Source: DUPQ01 sp964563155
Lineage (GTDB): Bacteria > Bacillota > Clostridia > DUPQ01
Length of the DNA: 64,000 nucleotides
Assembly: GCA_964563155.1 (NCBI GenBank)
Contig: CAZLVL010000006.1
Location: 62,001 to 126,000 of the forward strand
Reading direction: 5' to 3'
The translations under genes and the position numbers were made by a program. Positions 25,044 through 33,131 of the stretch are shown piece after piece (positions within the stretch are counted from its first letter, which is position 1; each line of letters opens with the position of its first letter). The notes under the pieces were generated by a model, which saw only the letters and a program-made list of their open reading frames with translations, ran no database searches and was not told the DNA's origin.

Positions 25044-26402
25044 TTATATAAGTCCCGAAATGTCTACCTCAAACTTAGTACCCTTATCTATCTTATCGGG
25101 CTTGTAAAACATAATCATGTACCAGGGTAAGTAAATGATATCATTTTCCGTTACAATATTATCTTTGCAAAAAACATATGATTTATTGATTTTGAAATCT
25201 TCAACAGCTTTTATTTTATTAAGTGCATTATGCCTTTTATAATCCTTCCCAGACTTTATCTCAACAAGATCTATTCTTGTTCCATTTTGAATAACAAAAT
25301 CTAATTCTCCATATTTTTTTGTATCAAAATAGAAAAGATCAAATCCATTGCTTTTAATTTGTTGGGCCATGACATTTTCAAGGATACTTCCATGATTGAT
25401 CCCCAGATTCCCCTGAAGAATATCAAACTGAATGTTCTCCATAGAAGCAGCACATAAAAGTCCAGTATCACCCATAAATAGTTTAAAGAGATTTCTTTTT
25501 TCATTAAGCCCTAGGGGAGCTTTTGGTTCGGTGATATTATAGCATGGCAGAGCAACTCCAGCTTCAGCCAGCCAATTGAAACTATTAGCATATCGGTTCT
25601 GTCGCCCTTTTTCATCGATGTGAGTTAAGAAAAACCGTCTGTTCTTGTCATTAAGCTGCGAGGGTATTGCATCAAAAATTGCTTTTATTTTAGGTTTATC
25701 ACCACTTTCAGCATATTGTGAAATATCTTGGCGATACAGTTCCAAAATATCATTCTGACCTGAAACCACAAGACCAATATCATGTGTGTTTACATATGTA
25801 TTCACCACTTGTGGCATACCACCAACAACAATAAAGCTCATAAACAATTTTTTAATTGTATCATGAACCGATTTTGTAACTGGTGTTAAATCTTCAAAGC
25901 ATTTCTCAAGGTATACTATGGTTGAACTCTGTACACCATTTGCTATCAGATATTCTTCAAAATCCATAGGATACATACGATAAATTTCTTCAAAACCCAC
26001 TGGATAGGAACGTACTTCATTATGTTTAACTCCTAGAAGGGAGCCTGATTCAATATAGTCGAATCTTCCGTCCTCAACAAGAAATTTTATTGCTGTCCTT
26101 GCGTTGGGACTTTCTTGGATTTCATCAAGGAAGACTAATGTTTTTCCTGGTACCATTGGTTGCTGCACATAGGCTGTCAAGTTTGTAATTAATGTGCTGG
26201 CATCAAGACTTCCTGCAAATATATCAGATGCCCTTTCGTCAATGATAAAATTAATTTCCACAAAGTGCTCGTAATGCTCTAACCCAAACTTACGGACAAG
26301 TGTTGTTTTTCCGATTTGTCGTGCTCCAATAATACAAAGAGCCTTTTTATTTTCCATTGATTTCCACTGGACCAGCTTCTCATAAGCCTTACGATAAAGC
26401 AC
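25044..26402 (-). CDS. AAA ATPase with C-terminal DUF4143 (second copy)
   Basis: The 452-residue protein has Walker A GARQIGKTT (near 25-33), Walker B TLVFLDEIQES and sensor DYIESGSLLG. A helical linker and the DUF4143 domain follow, with FDLFYFDTKKYGELDFVIQN and IDLVEIKSGKDY, which has the E-x-K pattern of PD-(D/E)XK nucleases. It is only distantly similar to the neighbouring copy, so the pair is not a recent duplication. It starts with GTG behind AGGTGATG. Copies of a TTGTAACATTATTC motif flank it on both sides. Confidence 0.83.
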   Translation of the reverse strand: MLYRKAYEKLVQWKSMENKKALCIIGARQIGKTTLVRKFGLEHYEHFVEINFIIDERASDIFAGSLDASTLITNLTAYVQQPMVPGKTLVFLDEIQESPNARTAIKFLVEDGRFDYIESGSLLGVKHNEVRSYPVGFEEIYRMYPMDFEEYLIANGVQSSTIVYLEKCFEDLTPVTKSVHDTIKKLFMSFIVVGGMPQVVNTYVNTHDIGLVVSGQNDILELYRQDISQYAESGDKPKIKAIFDAIPSQLNDKNRRFFLTHIDEKGRQNRYANSFNWLAEAGVALPCYNITEPKAPLGLNEKRNLFKLFMGDTGLLCAASMENIQFDILQGNLGINHGSILENVMAQQIKSNGFDLFYFDTKKYGELDFVIQNGTRIDLVEIKSGKDYKRHNALNKIKAVEDFKINKSYVFCKDNIVTENDIIYLPWYMIMFYKPDKIDKGTKFEVDISGLI

Positions 26403-26434
26403 TTACATCACCTGCTTTCCCAATTTGATTATAA

Positions 26435-26513
26435 TTGTAACATTATTCGCAAGTTCCAACAAGGTGTTTGCCACATTATTCCTAGATAATTACTGGACTT
26501 TGTAACATTATTC
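26435..26513. repeat. Three phased TTGTAACATTATTC motifs
   Basis: TTGTAACATTATTC occurs at 26435-26448 and 26500-26513, with the variant TTGCCACATTATTC at 26468-26481. Starts are 33 and 32 bases apart, about three helical turns. They lie just upstream of the second DUF4143 gene's GTG start. Confidence 0.75.
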
Positions 26514-26535
26514 CAACTTTTAGAGTAGCATCACA

Positions 26536-26830
26536 TCAATCAATCACATCAAGTTTTAATAAAACTGAAAAATCCTTGACTTCAGAAACAATATATTTTA
26601 CATTACAGATAGCTCGTCTGCCATGTGTAGAAGGAGTTACTAGATACGTCTCATTAGGGGCGTATTTTGCTTTATAAAAGTCATAACTCTTATCTATTTT
26701 CTTGATTAGTGTGTGCTTATGTTTATATAGGGGTCTCTTTGGAATAAGTTGATTTGACTTTCTCAGATTTGCAAAAAAGAATAGAACGATCAGTATTTTC
26801 TAAAAAGATATTCCTTTTTTCAATAGCCAT
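26536..26830 (-). pseudogene. Decayed partner gene of the AAA ATPase, possibly an S8 peptidase without its catalytic core
   Basis: Two base triplets after the ATPase stop, an ATG (26828-26830) opens MAIEKRNIFLENTDRSILF and stops after 35 codons. A second frame continues from NQLIPKRPLYKHKHTLIKKI to YLVTPSTHGRRAICNVKYIV and ends at 26536. AAA ATPases of the neighbouring type are commonly followed by subtilisin-like (S8) proteases whose N-terminus has a similar FLENT and IPKR pattern. If so, the D-H-S catalytic domain has been deleted and the ends joined out of frame. The S8 identity is inference. Confidence 0.5.
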
Positions 26831-26833
26831 TTA

Positions 26834-27799
26834 TTATGCCTCTTTCTTGGAATATATGGTCAACCTTTCATCTATCAAATTCAGTAAAATGGATTCTGTT
26901 ATTTTTTTATTCTCAAGTATTGTTTGCTTAATTGCATCATTACATATCTTAATAATTTCAGCATGGCTCAAAGCTTCAGATTTTTCAATTATTCGAGAAG
27001 TAGGCACAAAATCACTTTGATAAACAGACAACTTGTATTCATATAGTTGCTCAATCTCTTTTTTAGTGGGCATTGTATAGTGCAAAACGTCATCAAATCG
27101 TCTGAATAAGGCTTTGTCTAGTATTATTTGATTGTTCGTTGCTGCAATGATAATGCTTTCTGATGAATCCTCATCTAGAAATTGCAAGAAGGAGTTTAGG
27201 ATCCTTCGCATTTCACCGACTTCATTATCCAAATTTCTATCAGCACCTATTGCATCAAATTCATCAAAGAAGTACACACCTGATACATTTTCAACTGAAT
27301 CAAAAATCTGCCTAAGCTTTACACTTGTCTCTCCCATAAATTTTGTTACCAGTTTATCCATTTGAACAGTAAATAGTGGTAACCCTGTTTCTGCTGCAAT
27401 GATAGATGCGGTAAAGGTTTTGCCTGTACCAGGCTTTCCTTCAATAAGGATTTTACGACGATTAGTCATTCCATAGCTTTTTAATTTATTTTTGTTTCTA
27501 TATTCATTTAAAATTCTTAAAATCCTATCGCGAATGTCATCAGAAATAATTAAATCACTCAATTTATCAGAAGGAAAGCTCAATGTTAGCATAGGATTTA
27601 TTTGATTTTTATTAAAATTCAAAATATTTGGTTTAATATTACCAGGTTTTTCGACAAGTCTCTTTAACTCACGAGCAAAAGCTTGATGATTTTGCTGTGC
27701 TTCATATGCTGCTATCTGTAGCACTATTGTCCTGAAGCGTTCATAGTCATTGCTATTATGAGCCTTTATTAAACTTTTAATTTGATCTGCTGTAGCCAT
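26834..27799 (-). CDS. AAA ATPase of an ATPase-peptidase-type pair
   Basis: The 321-residue protein has a helical N-terminal region (about 1-100) and a classical AAA domain. It contains Walker A GKPGTGKTF, Walker B GVYFFDEFDAIG, sensor IIAATNN and arginine finger ALFRRFDD. The ATG at 27799 is chosen because GGAGGTTG lies 7 bases before it; the upstream ATG at 27814 overlaps that site. ATPases of this sort are paired with S8 proteases in putative defence modules. Here the partner is broken, so this gene may be an orphan. Bases 27800-28295 hold only promoter-like DNA and no gene. Confidence 0.78.
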   Translation of the reverse strand: MATADQIKSLIKAHNSNDYERFRTIVLQIAAYEAQQNHQAFARELKRLVEKPGNIKPNILNFNKNQINPMLTLSFPSDKLSDLIISDDIRDRILRILNEYRNKNKLKSYGMTNRRKILIEGKPGTGKTFTASIIAAETGLPLFTVQMDKLVTKFMGETSVKLRQIFDSVENVSGVYFFDEFDAIGADRNLDNEVGEMRRILNSFLQFLDEDSSESIIIAATNNQIILDKALFRRFDDVLHYTMPTKKEIEQLYEYKLSVYQSDFVPTSRIIEKSEALSHAEIIKICNDAIKQTILENKKITESILLNLIDERLTIYSKKEA

Positions 27800-28295
27800 G
27801 TGAACAACCTCCATGTACTTAGGTATTGCTAATTTGGGGATATGGCAGTAATAATTCCAATAATATTCTTACTTGATTTTACTATATTTTATCATTTACT
27901 AAATATAAAGGTACTAAGAGATTAGATTTTTTGAAATCGTAAAAGTTTATTAAGAAACCTGAGAATTCTTCAAAACAATAGAATAAAATGACTGTATATG
28001 CTATTGATTGTATTTATCCAGTGGAATTTACTATTAGCATATTAGGATAAACATTTTAAATACCATAAAAATAGACTGGTAAGGATGCATTGTACAGTAT
28101 ATGGATGAAAAGATGGGTTCAAAAGGTTATATCAAGCCTCATTTACAGTATTTAAGCAATGTCTCATATCATAAACCGTCCTTGTCTCTGCCATGGCCAC
28201 CAGCATATGATAAATTATATCATCCAACAAATAGCCTAACTTTGGAGATAACTTTAGAACTATGTTTATCTACTACTTTATTTTTAACAATCGAT

Positions 28296-28357
28296 GGAAA
28301 GTTAACTTGACATTTGTCTCTATGAGTGTTAAACTCATAATGACAAGTTTACTTTCC
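28296..28357 (+). promoter_or_regulatory. Promoter embedded in a 17-bp inverted repeat with inner hairpin
   Basis: GGAAAGTTAACTTGACA (28296-28312) and TGACAAGTTTACTTTCC (28341-28357) are inverted arms with 15 of 17 matches. Inside is ATGAGT/ACTCAT (28322-28338). TTGACA (28307-28312), 17 bases and TAAACT (28330-28335) form the promoter of the HTH gene, so the repeat is a likely autoregulatory operator. Confidence 0.7.
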
Positions 28358-28378
28358 ATTGAGAAAGGATGTGATGAA

Positions 28379-28588
28379 TTGAAAAATCGCTTAGAAGAAA
28401 TAAGAAAGAAAAAAGATATACGACAGGAAGATCTCGCAGCAGCATTGGAAGTATCTCGACAGACAATCGGTTCCCTTGAAAATGGTAGGTATAATCCATC
28501 AATTACCCTAGCTTTCAAAATCGCAAGGTACTTTGGAATGAGCATTGAAGAAATATTTATTTATGAGGAGGAAAATCAAAATGAGTAA
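28379..28588 (+). CDS. Small Xre/Cro-type HTH regulator
   Basis: This 69-residue protein is a bare HTH domain: LKNRLEEIRKKKDIRQEDLA, VSRQTIGSLENGRYNPSITL, FKIARYFGMSIEEIFIYEEE. It belongs to the short regulators that pair with DUF2178-like membrane proteins. The start is taken as TTG at 28379 with AAAGGA upstream, because the in-frame ATG codons further upstream lie inside the promoter and operator. Its end overlaps the membrane-protein gene by 8 bases. Confidence 0.78.
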   Translation: MKNRLEEIRKKKDIRQEDLAAALEVSRQTIGSLENGRYNPSITLAFKIARYFGMSIEEIFIYEEENQNE

Positions 28589-29018
28589 CAAAAAAGTCAG
28601 AGGATATTATTGCATTGCAATTGTTGGATTTATACTTTTTATTACAGGAATAGTATTGGTTATACTTTACACAGATCCTGAGGGTATCATGAAAACCTTA
28701 CCCCTTATTTGTATTGGTATTGGGGCTGGCTTATTCGGCGGTGGTCTTGCTGGTGCGATTAGCTCACGTAAAATGCAGAAAAATCCAAGTTTAGCGAAGC
28801 AAAAAGAGATTGACACAAAAGATGAACGTAACATTGCTATTACTAATAAAGCTAAAGCAATGGCATATAATTTCACATTGTTGATTTTCTCCATGCTAAT
28901 AATATTTCTTGCTCTGGTACAAGTAGAGACATATGTAACCCTTGTTTTTACAGGTGCCTATTTGTTGATTATCTTTTTGTATATCTATTTTATAAGTAAA
29001 TATAGTAAAACGATGTAA
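28581..29018 (+). CDS. DUF2178-like membrane protein
   Basis: The 145-residue protein has four membrane segments: about 10-30, 37-58, 90-110 and 114-134. A cytoplasmic loop between helices 2 and 3 contains KDERNIAITNKAKAMAY, the signature of this family of HTH-associated proteins. Its function is unknown; such proteins are thought to tether or modulate the small regulator. The start at 28581 follows GAGGAGG; the earlier in-frame ATG at 28545 lies inside the HTH gene. A strong terminator ends the unit. Confidence 0.72.
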   Translation: MSNKKVRGYYCIAIVGFILFITGIVLVILYTDPEGIMKTLPLICIGIGAGLFGGGLAGAISSRKMQKNPSLAKQKEIDTKDERNIAITNKAKAMAYNFTLLIFSMLIIFLALVQVETYVTLVFTGAYLLIIFLYIYFISKYSKTM

Positions 29019-29042
29019 TACACAGAATTGTTCATATGAAAG

Positions 29043-29079
29043 ATAAAAGTGGGAGATCATAAGCCCACTTTTATTTTTG
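29043..29079 (+). terminator. Strong terminator of the HTH-membrane protein operon
   Basis: ATAAAAGTGGG (29043-29053) and CCCACTTTTAT (29064-29074) are perfect 11-base arms followed by TTTTT. Confidence 0.8.
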
Positions 29080-29098
29080 CTCATAACTCTATTAGGTA

Positions 29099-29119
29099 TT
29101 ACTCTAAAAAGGGTCTACT
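29099..29119. repeat. 21-bp dispersed repeat, copy 1
   Basis: The core ACTCTAAAAAGGGTC with flanking TT and TACT matches 39398-39418 at 20 of 21 positions, in the same orientation. Flanks are unrelated. It looks like the terminal repeat of a lost insertion element. Confidence 0.55.
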
Positions 29120-29238
29120 TTACTTTAAAATTCTGTTTAATTAAAACTTTATTTTTTTATATACATGCATTCTTGGCAGCAAATAGAATATTACATAGAT
29201 ATTTTTTTTCAAAAAACTAAAACTTTCTTTATTTACTT

Positions 29239-29508
29239 TTATATTATCCCTTTAATTCTGTCATCCTCTAAGATAGCAACAATATAATAAGAACCTCTTA
29301 TTACTTTATTAATATTTACAGGTTTTTCCCCTGCTAATAAAGCATCTCTTACTTTAATAAAGTTTTTTTTGGGTAATCGCTCTTTAGCTCTACTAGTTTT
29401 AATTTTATCTCCTAGTTGAAGACTGTAAATCATATCAAGGTTGCTTCTTGTCTTAAAAACTTTATCCTGATTTTCTAAAATTCTTTGCCAAATAGGTTCA
29501 AAATCCAT
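29239..29508 (-). CDS. Small unidentified protein behind the dGTPase
   Basis: The 89-residue product starts MDFEPIWQRILENQDKVFKT, has a basic centre (KIKTSRAKERLPKKNFIKVR) and ends in a beta hairpin (SYYIVAILEDDRIKGII). The family is not recognised. AAGGAGGAATAG precedes the ATG, so it is translated. It starts 29 bases after the dGTPase stop and is the last gene of the Gabija-like cluster, which makes an accessory or immunity role possible. Confidence 0.6.
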   Translation of the reverse strand: MDFEPIWQRILENQDKVFKTRSNLDMIYSLQLGDKIKTSRAKERLPKKNFIKVRDALLAGEKPVNINKVIRGSYYIVAILEDDRIKGII

Positions 29509-29537
29509 TTTCTATTCCTCCTTAAGCCATTTGTTTT

Positions 29538-30950
29538 TCATTCTACGACGTATAGTTTCTTATATTGTGATATTGCATATTGGTCTGTCATCCCTGCAAC
29601 ATGATCACATACCGTTCTTAAAAGAACGCAAATGTATTCCTTGTCCTTTGCTCTCATTTTATCCCTTAGCAACATTCTTGCTTGATTGTTTTCTTGATTT
29701 CCCTCTATTTCAACATCTGGATTGATTTCTTTGTATCTTCGCATTGCAGTAATAATCGTTTTATTTGGTAATTGCTGTGGGTTGTTAAGATAAGCTTTGA
29801 AGAGCCTTCGAACGATAAAGGTTGCCTTACCATCCATACCTTGTGCTATTTCAGAATCAACAATTTCATCTTTTAAGAAGACTCTAAAACTTTTATCTTC
29901 TTCCTTAAATTTGTCTGAGAAATAGAAATAATTAGATATTGATTCATTAGAACTGTTTTTGCCCTTTACAAATTCATAAATCTTTACCCTGTCGTTCATA
30001 ATGTTATTACTAATAAGGTCTCTTAATATTTCTTCCATATTCCTTATATATTCTTTAATGTACATATCAATTAATATTCGTGAAATAGTTACTCTTTTAA
30101 TTTGCTTATCATCTTCATTTTCCAAAAATAACAATTTGTTTCTTTGCTTATCTGATAATGTATTTTCAAAACCCTTAAATGCTCTTTCCACTAATGAATC
30201 ACTATTTATTATGTTTGCAAATAAACCATCTTCAATATCATGATGCCTTTGAGCAATCTCGTCTGCTGCAAATACAATACTTGCTTCAAAAGTCCAGCAT
30301 TTACTTTCATCAAGTAAAGTGTTGTCATAAAATCCAGTTTCAAATCTGCCTTTGCAATCTCTCTCTTCTCCTTTATACATACACTTATCTTCATTCATAT
30401 ACCCACAGTCTTTATAACTAACTCCTGTATGGTTTTGTATTCCCCATAAAGCATACTCACTTAAATTTAGTCCTTTATGTTTTTTTGAAACTCTTTCTAA
30501 CTCAGTCAATACTCTGTAACTTTGTAGATTATGTTTGAATCCTCTTTTATCTTTATCTAAATCTCTATTATATCCATAACAATCAAAACACCCATTCATT
30601 ATATAGTTAAGAGCTCTTTCTCCAGCATGTCCAAAAGGAGTGTGTCCTACATCATGACCCAGGGCAATAGCTTCAGTAAGATCCTCATCAAAGCCAAAGT
30701 ATTTCGCAATTGTTTTAGCAATCTGTGAAACTTCAAGAGTGTGGGTCAACCTAGTTCTCATATTGTCACCAAAACCAGATACAAAGATTTGAGTTTTACC
30801 ACTTAACCTTCTAAACTCTTTTGAATGTATAATCCTGTCTCTATCATGCTGAAAAGCAGTCCTGTAGTCATCAGTTTTAGACTTAACACTTTCTAAAAGA
30901 TTTTCGGTATATCCCTTTACGTAATTTCTTATTTCATATTTATCATTCAC
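29538..30950 (-). CDS. dGTP triphosphohydrolase-like HD-domain enzyme
   Basis: The 470-residue protein shows the dGTPase pattern: FQHDRDRIIHSKEFRRLSGK, then RTRLTHTLEVSQIAKTI and LGHDVGHTPFGHAGE (HD metal site near residue 100), then WGIQNHTG. Such enzymes hydrolyse dGTP to deoxyguanosine and tripolyphosphate, and bacterial homologues can block phage by depleting dNTPs. AAAGGGGG precedes the ATG. A possible own promoter lies at 31004-31033. It directly follows a UvrD/OLD nuclease pair, which suggests a shared antiviral role. Confidence 0.86.
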   Translation of the reverse strand: MNDKYEIRNYVKGYTENLLESVKSKTDDYRTAFQHDRDRIIHSKEFRRLSGKTQIFVSGFGDNMRTRLTHTLEVSQIAKTIAKYFGFDEDLTEAIALGHDVGHTPFGHAGERALNYIMNGCFDCYGYNRDLDKDKRGFKHNLQSYRVLTELERVSKKHKGLNLSEYALWGIQNHTGVSYKDCGYMNEDKCMYKGEERDCKGRFETGFYDNTLLDESKCWTFEASIVFAADEIAQRHHDIEDGLFANIINSDSLVERAFKGFENTLSDKQRNKLLFLENEDDKQIKRVTISRILIDMYIKEYIRNMEEILRDLISNNIMNDRVKIYEFVKGKNSSNESISNYFYFSDKFKEEDKSFRVFLKDEIVDSEIAQGMDGKATFIVRRLFKAYLNNPQQLPNKTIITAMRRYKEINPDVEIEGNQENNQARMLLRDKMRAKDKEYICVLLRTVCDHVAGMTDQYAISQYKKLYVVE

Positions 30951-31003
30951 ATTATTTCCCCCTTTTTGTATTTGTTTTCAGAATAAAACCTATTCACTTG
31001 TTA

Positions 31004-31033
31004 TTTATAAATACGTTTAACTTTTACTCACAA
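31004..31033 (-). promoter_or_regulatory. Possible internal promoter before the dGTPase gene
   Basis: TTGTGA (31028-31033), 18 bases and TATAAA (31004-31009) on the minus strand lie in the 99-base gap behind the helicase gene. No terminator is present in the gap. Confidence 0.35.
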
Positions 31034-31049
31034 CAAAACAACCTTTACG

Positions 31050-33131
31050 CTAATCTACTATGAAACCAACATCTCTGAACCTATTTTTAAACTCTTTTTC
31101 ATACTTTTTAATTTTTTCTTTATCTACTATTAACACTAGCTCATCCTTTGCCCTAGAGCAGCCTACATAAAATAGTTTATATGCTGTTAATATTCGATTA
31201 ACATCTGCATATTTAAGCATTTGCTTTATGTTTTTTACTTCAAATCTTTCGTTTTTTTGCAGATTTAAGTATTCGTTAATACCTGTCTTGTTTTTGCGCA
31301 TCAACCTTTTACCATATATCCAAATATAATAAGGATTGCCTATAAAATCATTAATCAGCTCACTAATATCTGCTAAATTTTTCTCAATATCATCCTCCTT
31401 AATTTTACTAATTTTTAAGCCAATCTTTTTTTCAAGTTTGGAAACTGCATTGCAAAAACTATATTTAAACTCTTGGAAATCATAAAAACTAAAAAGAATC
31501 TCATCTTCTAACTTCTGTTTGTTATTTTTAAAGTAGTCATCAAATAATACGAACATTTCTAAAAAGTCATACATATAAAGATAAGGTGAATATCTTTCTG
31601 AATCCTCAAGTATGAAGAGCACCTTCTCATGTCCCTCACCTTTGACTCCATGTTGCGTGGAAATGTCAGGTTGTCTATTGTACCTAACAAGATTTTGAAA
31701 CTCTTGCAAAGGCACCTTTAAGACGTCTACATATGTATTTTTATTATCGTGCTCACGTTCTGTTAAGTCCTGATATAATCCGCTTTTATAAAATTTAAGA
31801 TCTTCTAATTCTAAAAAGAAATCACTTATTGAGTAATTATGATTTTCAGCTCTATATTTATTACTAACTTGAATCAAAATGTATTCTAGTTCCTCTTTGT
31901 CATTATGATAGTTTATACGCAATTTGTCTACATTAAATATTTTGGGATACTTTTTAATTTGTTGAATTGCAAAACTATATTGCTTTTTTTCGAAGCTTTC
32001 AATAATGTAGTTTGTTTTCCATAATATATTAAGCAAGTAGTCTGGACTTGAATCTTTTTCTATTGGCATCAAAACATCTATTAGCGATATTTTTGCACCA
32101 TACGGTATAAGTTTGTTATAAGAATTAAACAAATTTCTCATATCTTCTGATTTATTACTTCTTTCAAATCTACTTCGGTTAAATACTCGTAAAGCAAGAA
32201 AGTTTTCATTTGATTCATTAAATTCTACTATTTTGTCTTCAATATTACTTGTTATATATATTGTTGGAATGTTTCCAATTTCTCCCTTTACAGGCATAAT
32301 GTCCATAGGTAATCTTCCATACAATTTAGAAAGCATAAGAACAATTTCTTCAGATGAACGATAGTTTTTTTTCAGCCTCTTTGTTAAATTCATATTCTTG
32401 AACTCAGGTTCAAATGTGCCATCATAAGCATCATAAATCTCTTGCATTTTATCTCCACAAAAGTACAATTTTACATTTGTTTTTTTATAACTAGCTACTG
32501 AATAAAATAAGCGTAAAACATCTGATGATGTATCTTGACATTCATCAATAAAAATATAATCAAATTTTTCTCCAATCACTTTTTGAAGAATTGGATATCG
32601 TATCACAAGGTTACTTACAAAAATAATTAAATCATCATGAGACAATCTACCAGCTAAATAATCTGAAAACTGAGTCTCTGAATATTCAAGCTTATTTAAC
32701 TTATTTTTAATTATTTCTAAAGTTAAATTAGTAGGACTCTCTATCTTAGTTTCTTTTAATTCGTGAATACTTTCGTTTTCTTTGTCATTTATAGTTTTTT
32801 TGTTATTTTCACTAATTTCCTCAGCAACTTTATCCTTAAAAACCTCGAAATATAACTCTAAACTTTCAGGCAATAAAAAATATCGCTTAAAATACTCATG
32901 TAAAAAACTATGAATTGTCCCAATTGTAATTAGTTCATTAAATACAATTTGCTTTTGAATTCTCTCTCGCAATTCATTTGTAGCTCGGTTAGTAAATGTA
33001 ATGCAAAGAAGTTTTTTTGAAAGCTCTTCACGAGTGACATCAACAACTTTTTGCATTATAAAATGTGTTTTGCCTGTTCCAGCTGGTGCATCTATATAAT
33101 ATATATTTCCTCTTATTCGTTCCCCAGCCAC
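31050..33131 (-). CDS. gajB: UvrD-like SF1 helicase, GajB-type partner
   Basis: The protein (693 residues from the preferred GTG at 33131, behind AAAGGAGGG) has SF1A motifs: APAGTGKTHF (I), ITFTNRATNELRERI (Ia), IFIDECQDTSS (II), KKNYRSSEEI, TQHGVKGEGHEKVLF (V) and FYVGCSRAKDEL (VI). An ATG at 33176 would give a longer form, but it lies deep inside the upstream gene. Start and stop of the two genes overlap, so both proteins are made together. UvrD-like proteins next to OLD nucleases form Gabija-type systems; the gajB label reflects that context, not a database match. Confidence 0.78.
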   Translation of the reverse strand: MAGERIRGNIYYIDAPAGTGKTHFIMQKVVDVTREELSKKLLCITFTNRATNELRERIQKQIVFNELITIGTIHSFLHEYFKRYFLLPESLELYFEVFKDKVAEEISENNKKTINDKENESIHELKETKIESPTNLTLEIIKNKLNKLEYSETQFSDYLAGRLSHDDLIIFVSNLVIRYPILQKVIGEKFDYIFIDECQDTSSDVLRLFYSVASYKKTNVKLYFCGDKMQEIYDAYDGTFEPEFKNMNLTKRLKKNYRSSEEIVLMLSKLYGRLPMDIMPVKGEIGNIPTIYITSNIEDKIVEFNESNENFLALRVFNRSRFERSNKSEDMRNLFNSYNKLIPYGAKISLIDVLMPIEKDSSPDYLLNILWKTNYIIESFEKKQYSFAIQQIKKYPKIFNVDKLRINYHNDKEELEYILIQVSNKYRAENHNYSISDFFLELEDLKFYKSGLYQDLTEREHDNKNTYVDVLKVPLQEFQNLVRYNRQPDISTQHGVKGEGHEKVLFILEDSERYSPYLYMYDFLEMFVLFDDYFKNNKQKLEDEILFSFYDFQEFKYSFCNAVSKLEKKIGLKISKIKEDDIEKNLADISELINDFIGNPYYIWIYGKRLMRKNKTGINEYLNLQKNERFEVKNIKQMLKYADVNRILTAYKLFYVGCSRAKDELVLIVDKEKIKKYEKEFKNRFRDVGFIVD

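Noticed and set aside
28101..28310. Plus-strand ORF of 69 codons upstream of the HTH gene
   Set aside because: No ribosome-binding site. It runs into the promoter and inverted repeat of the HTH gene and its composition is not protein-like.
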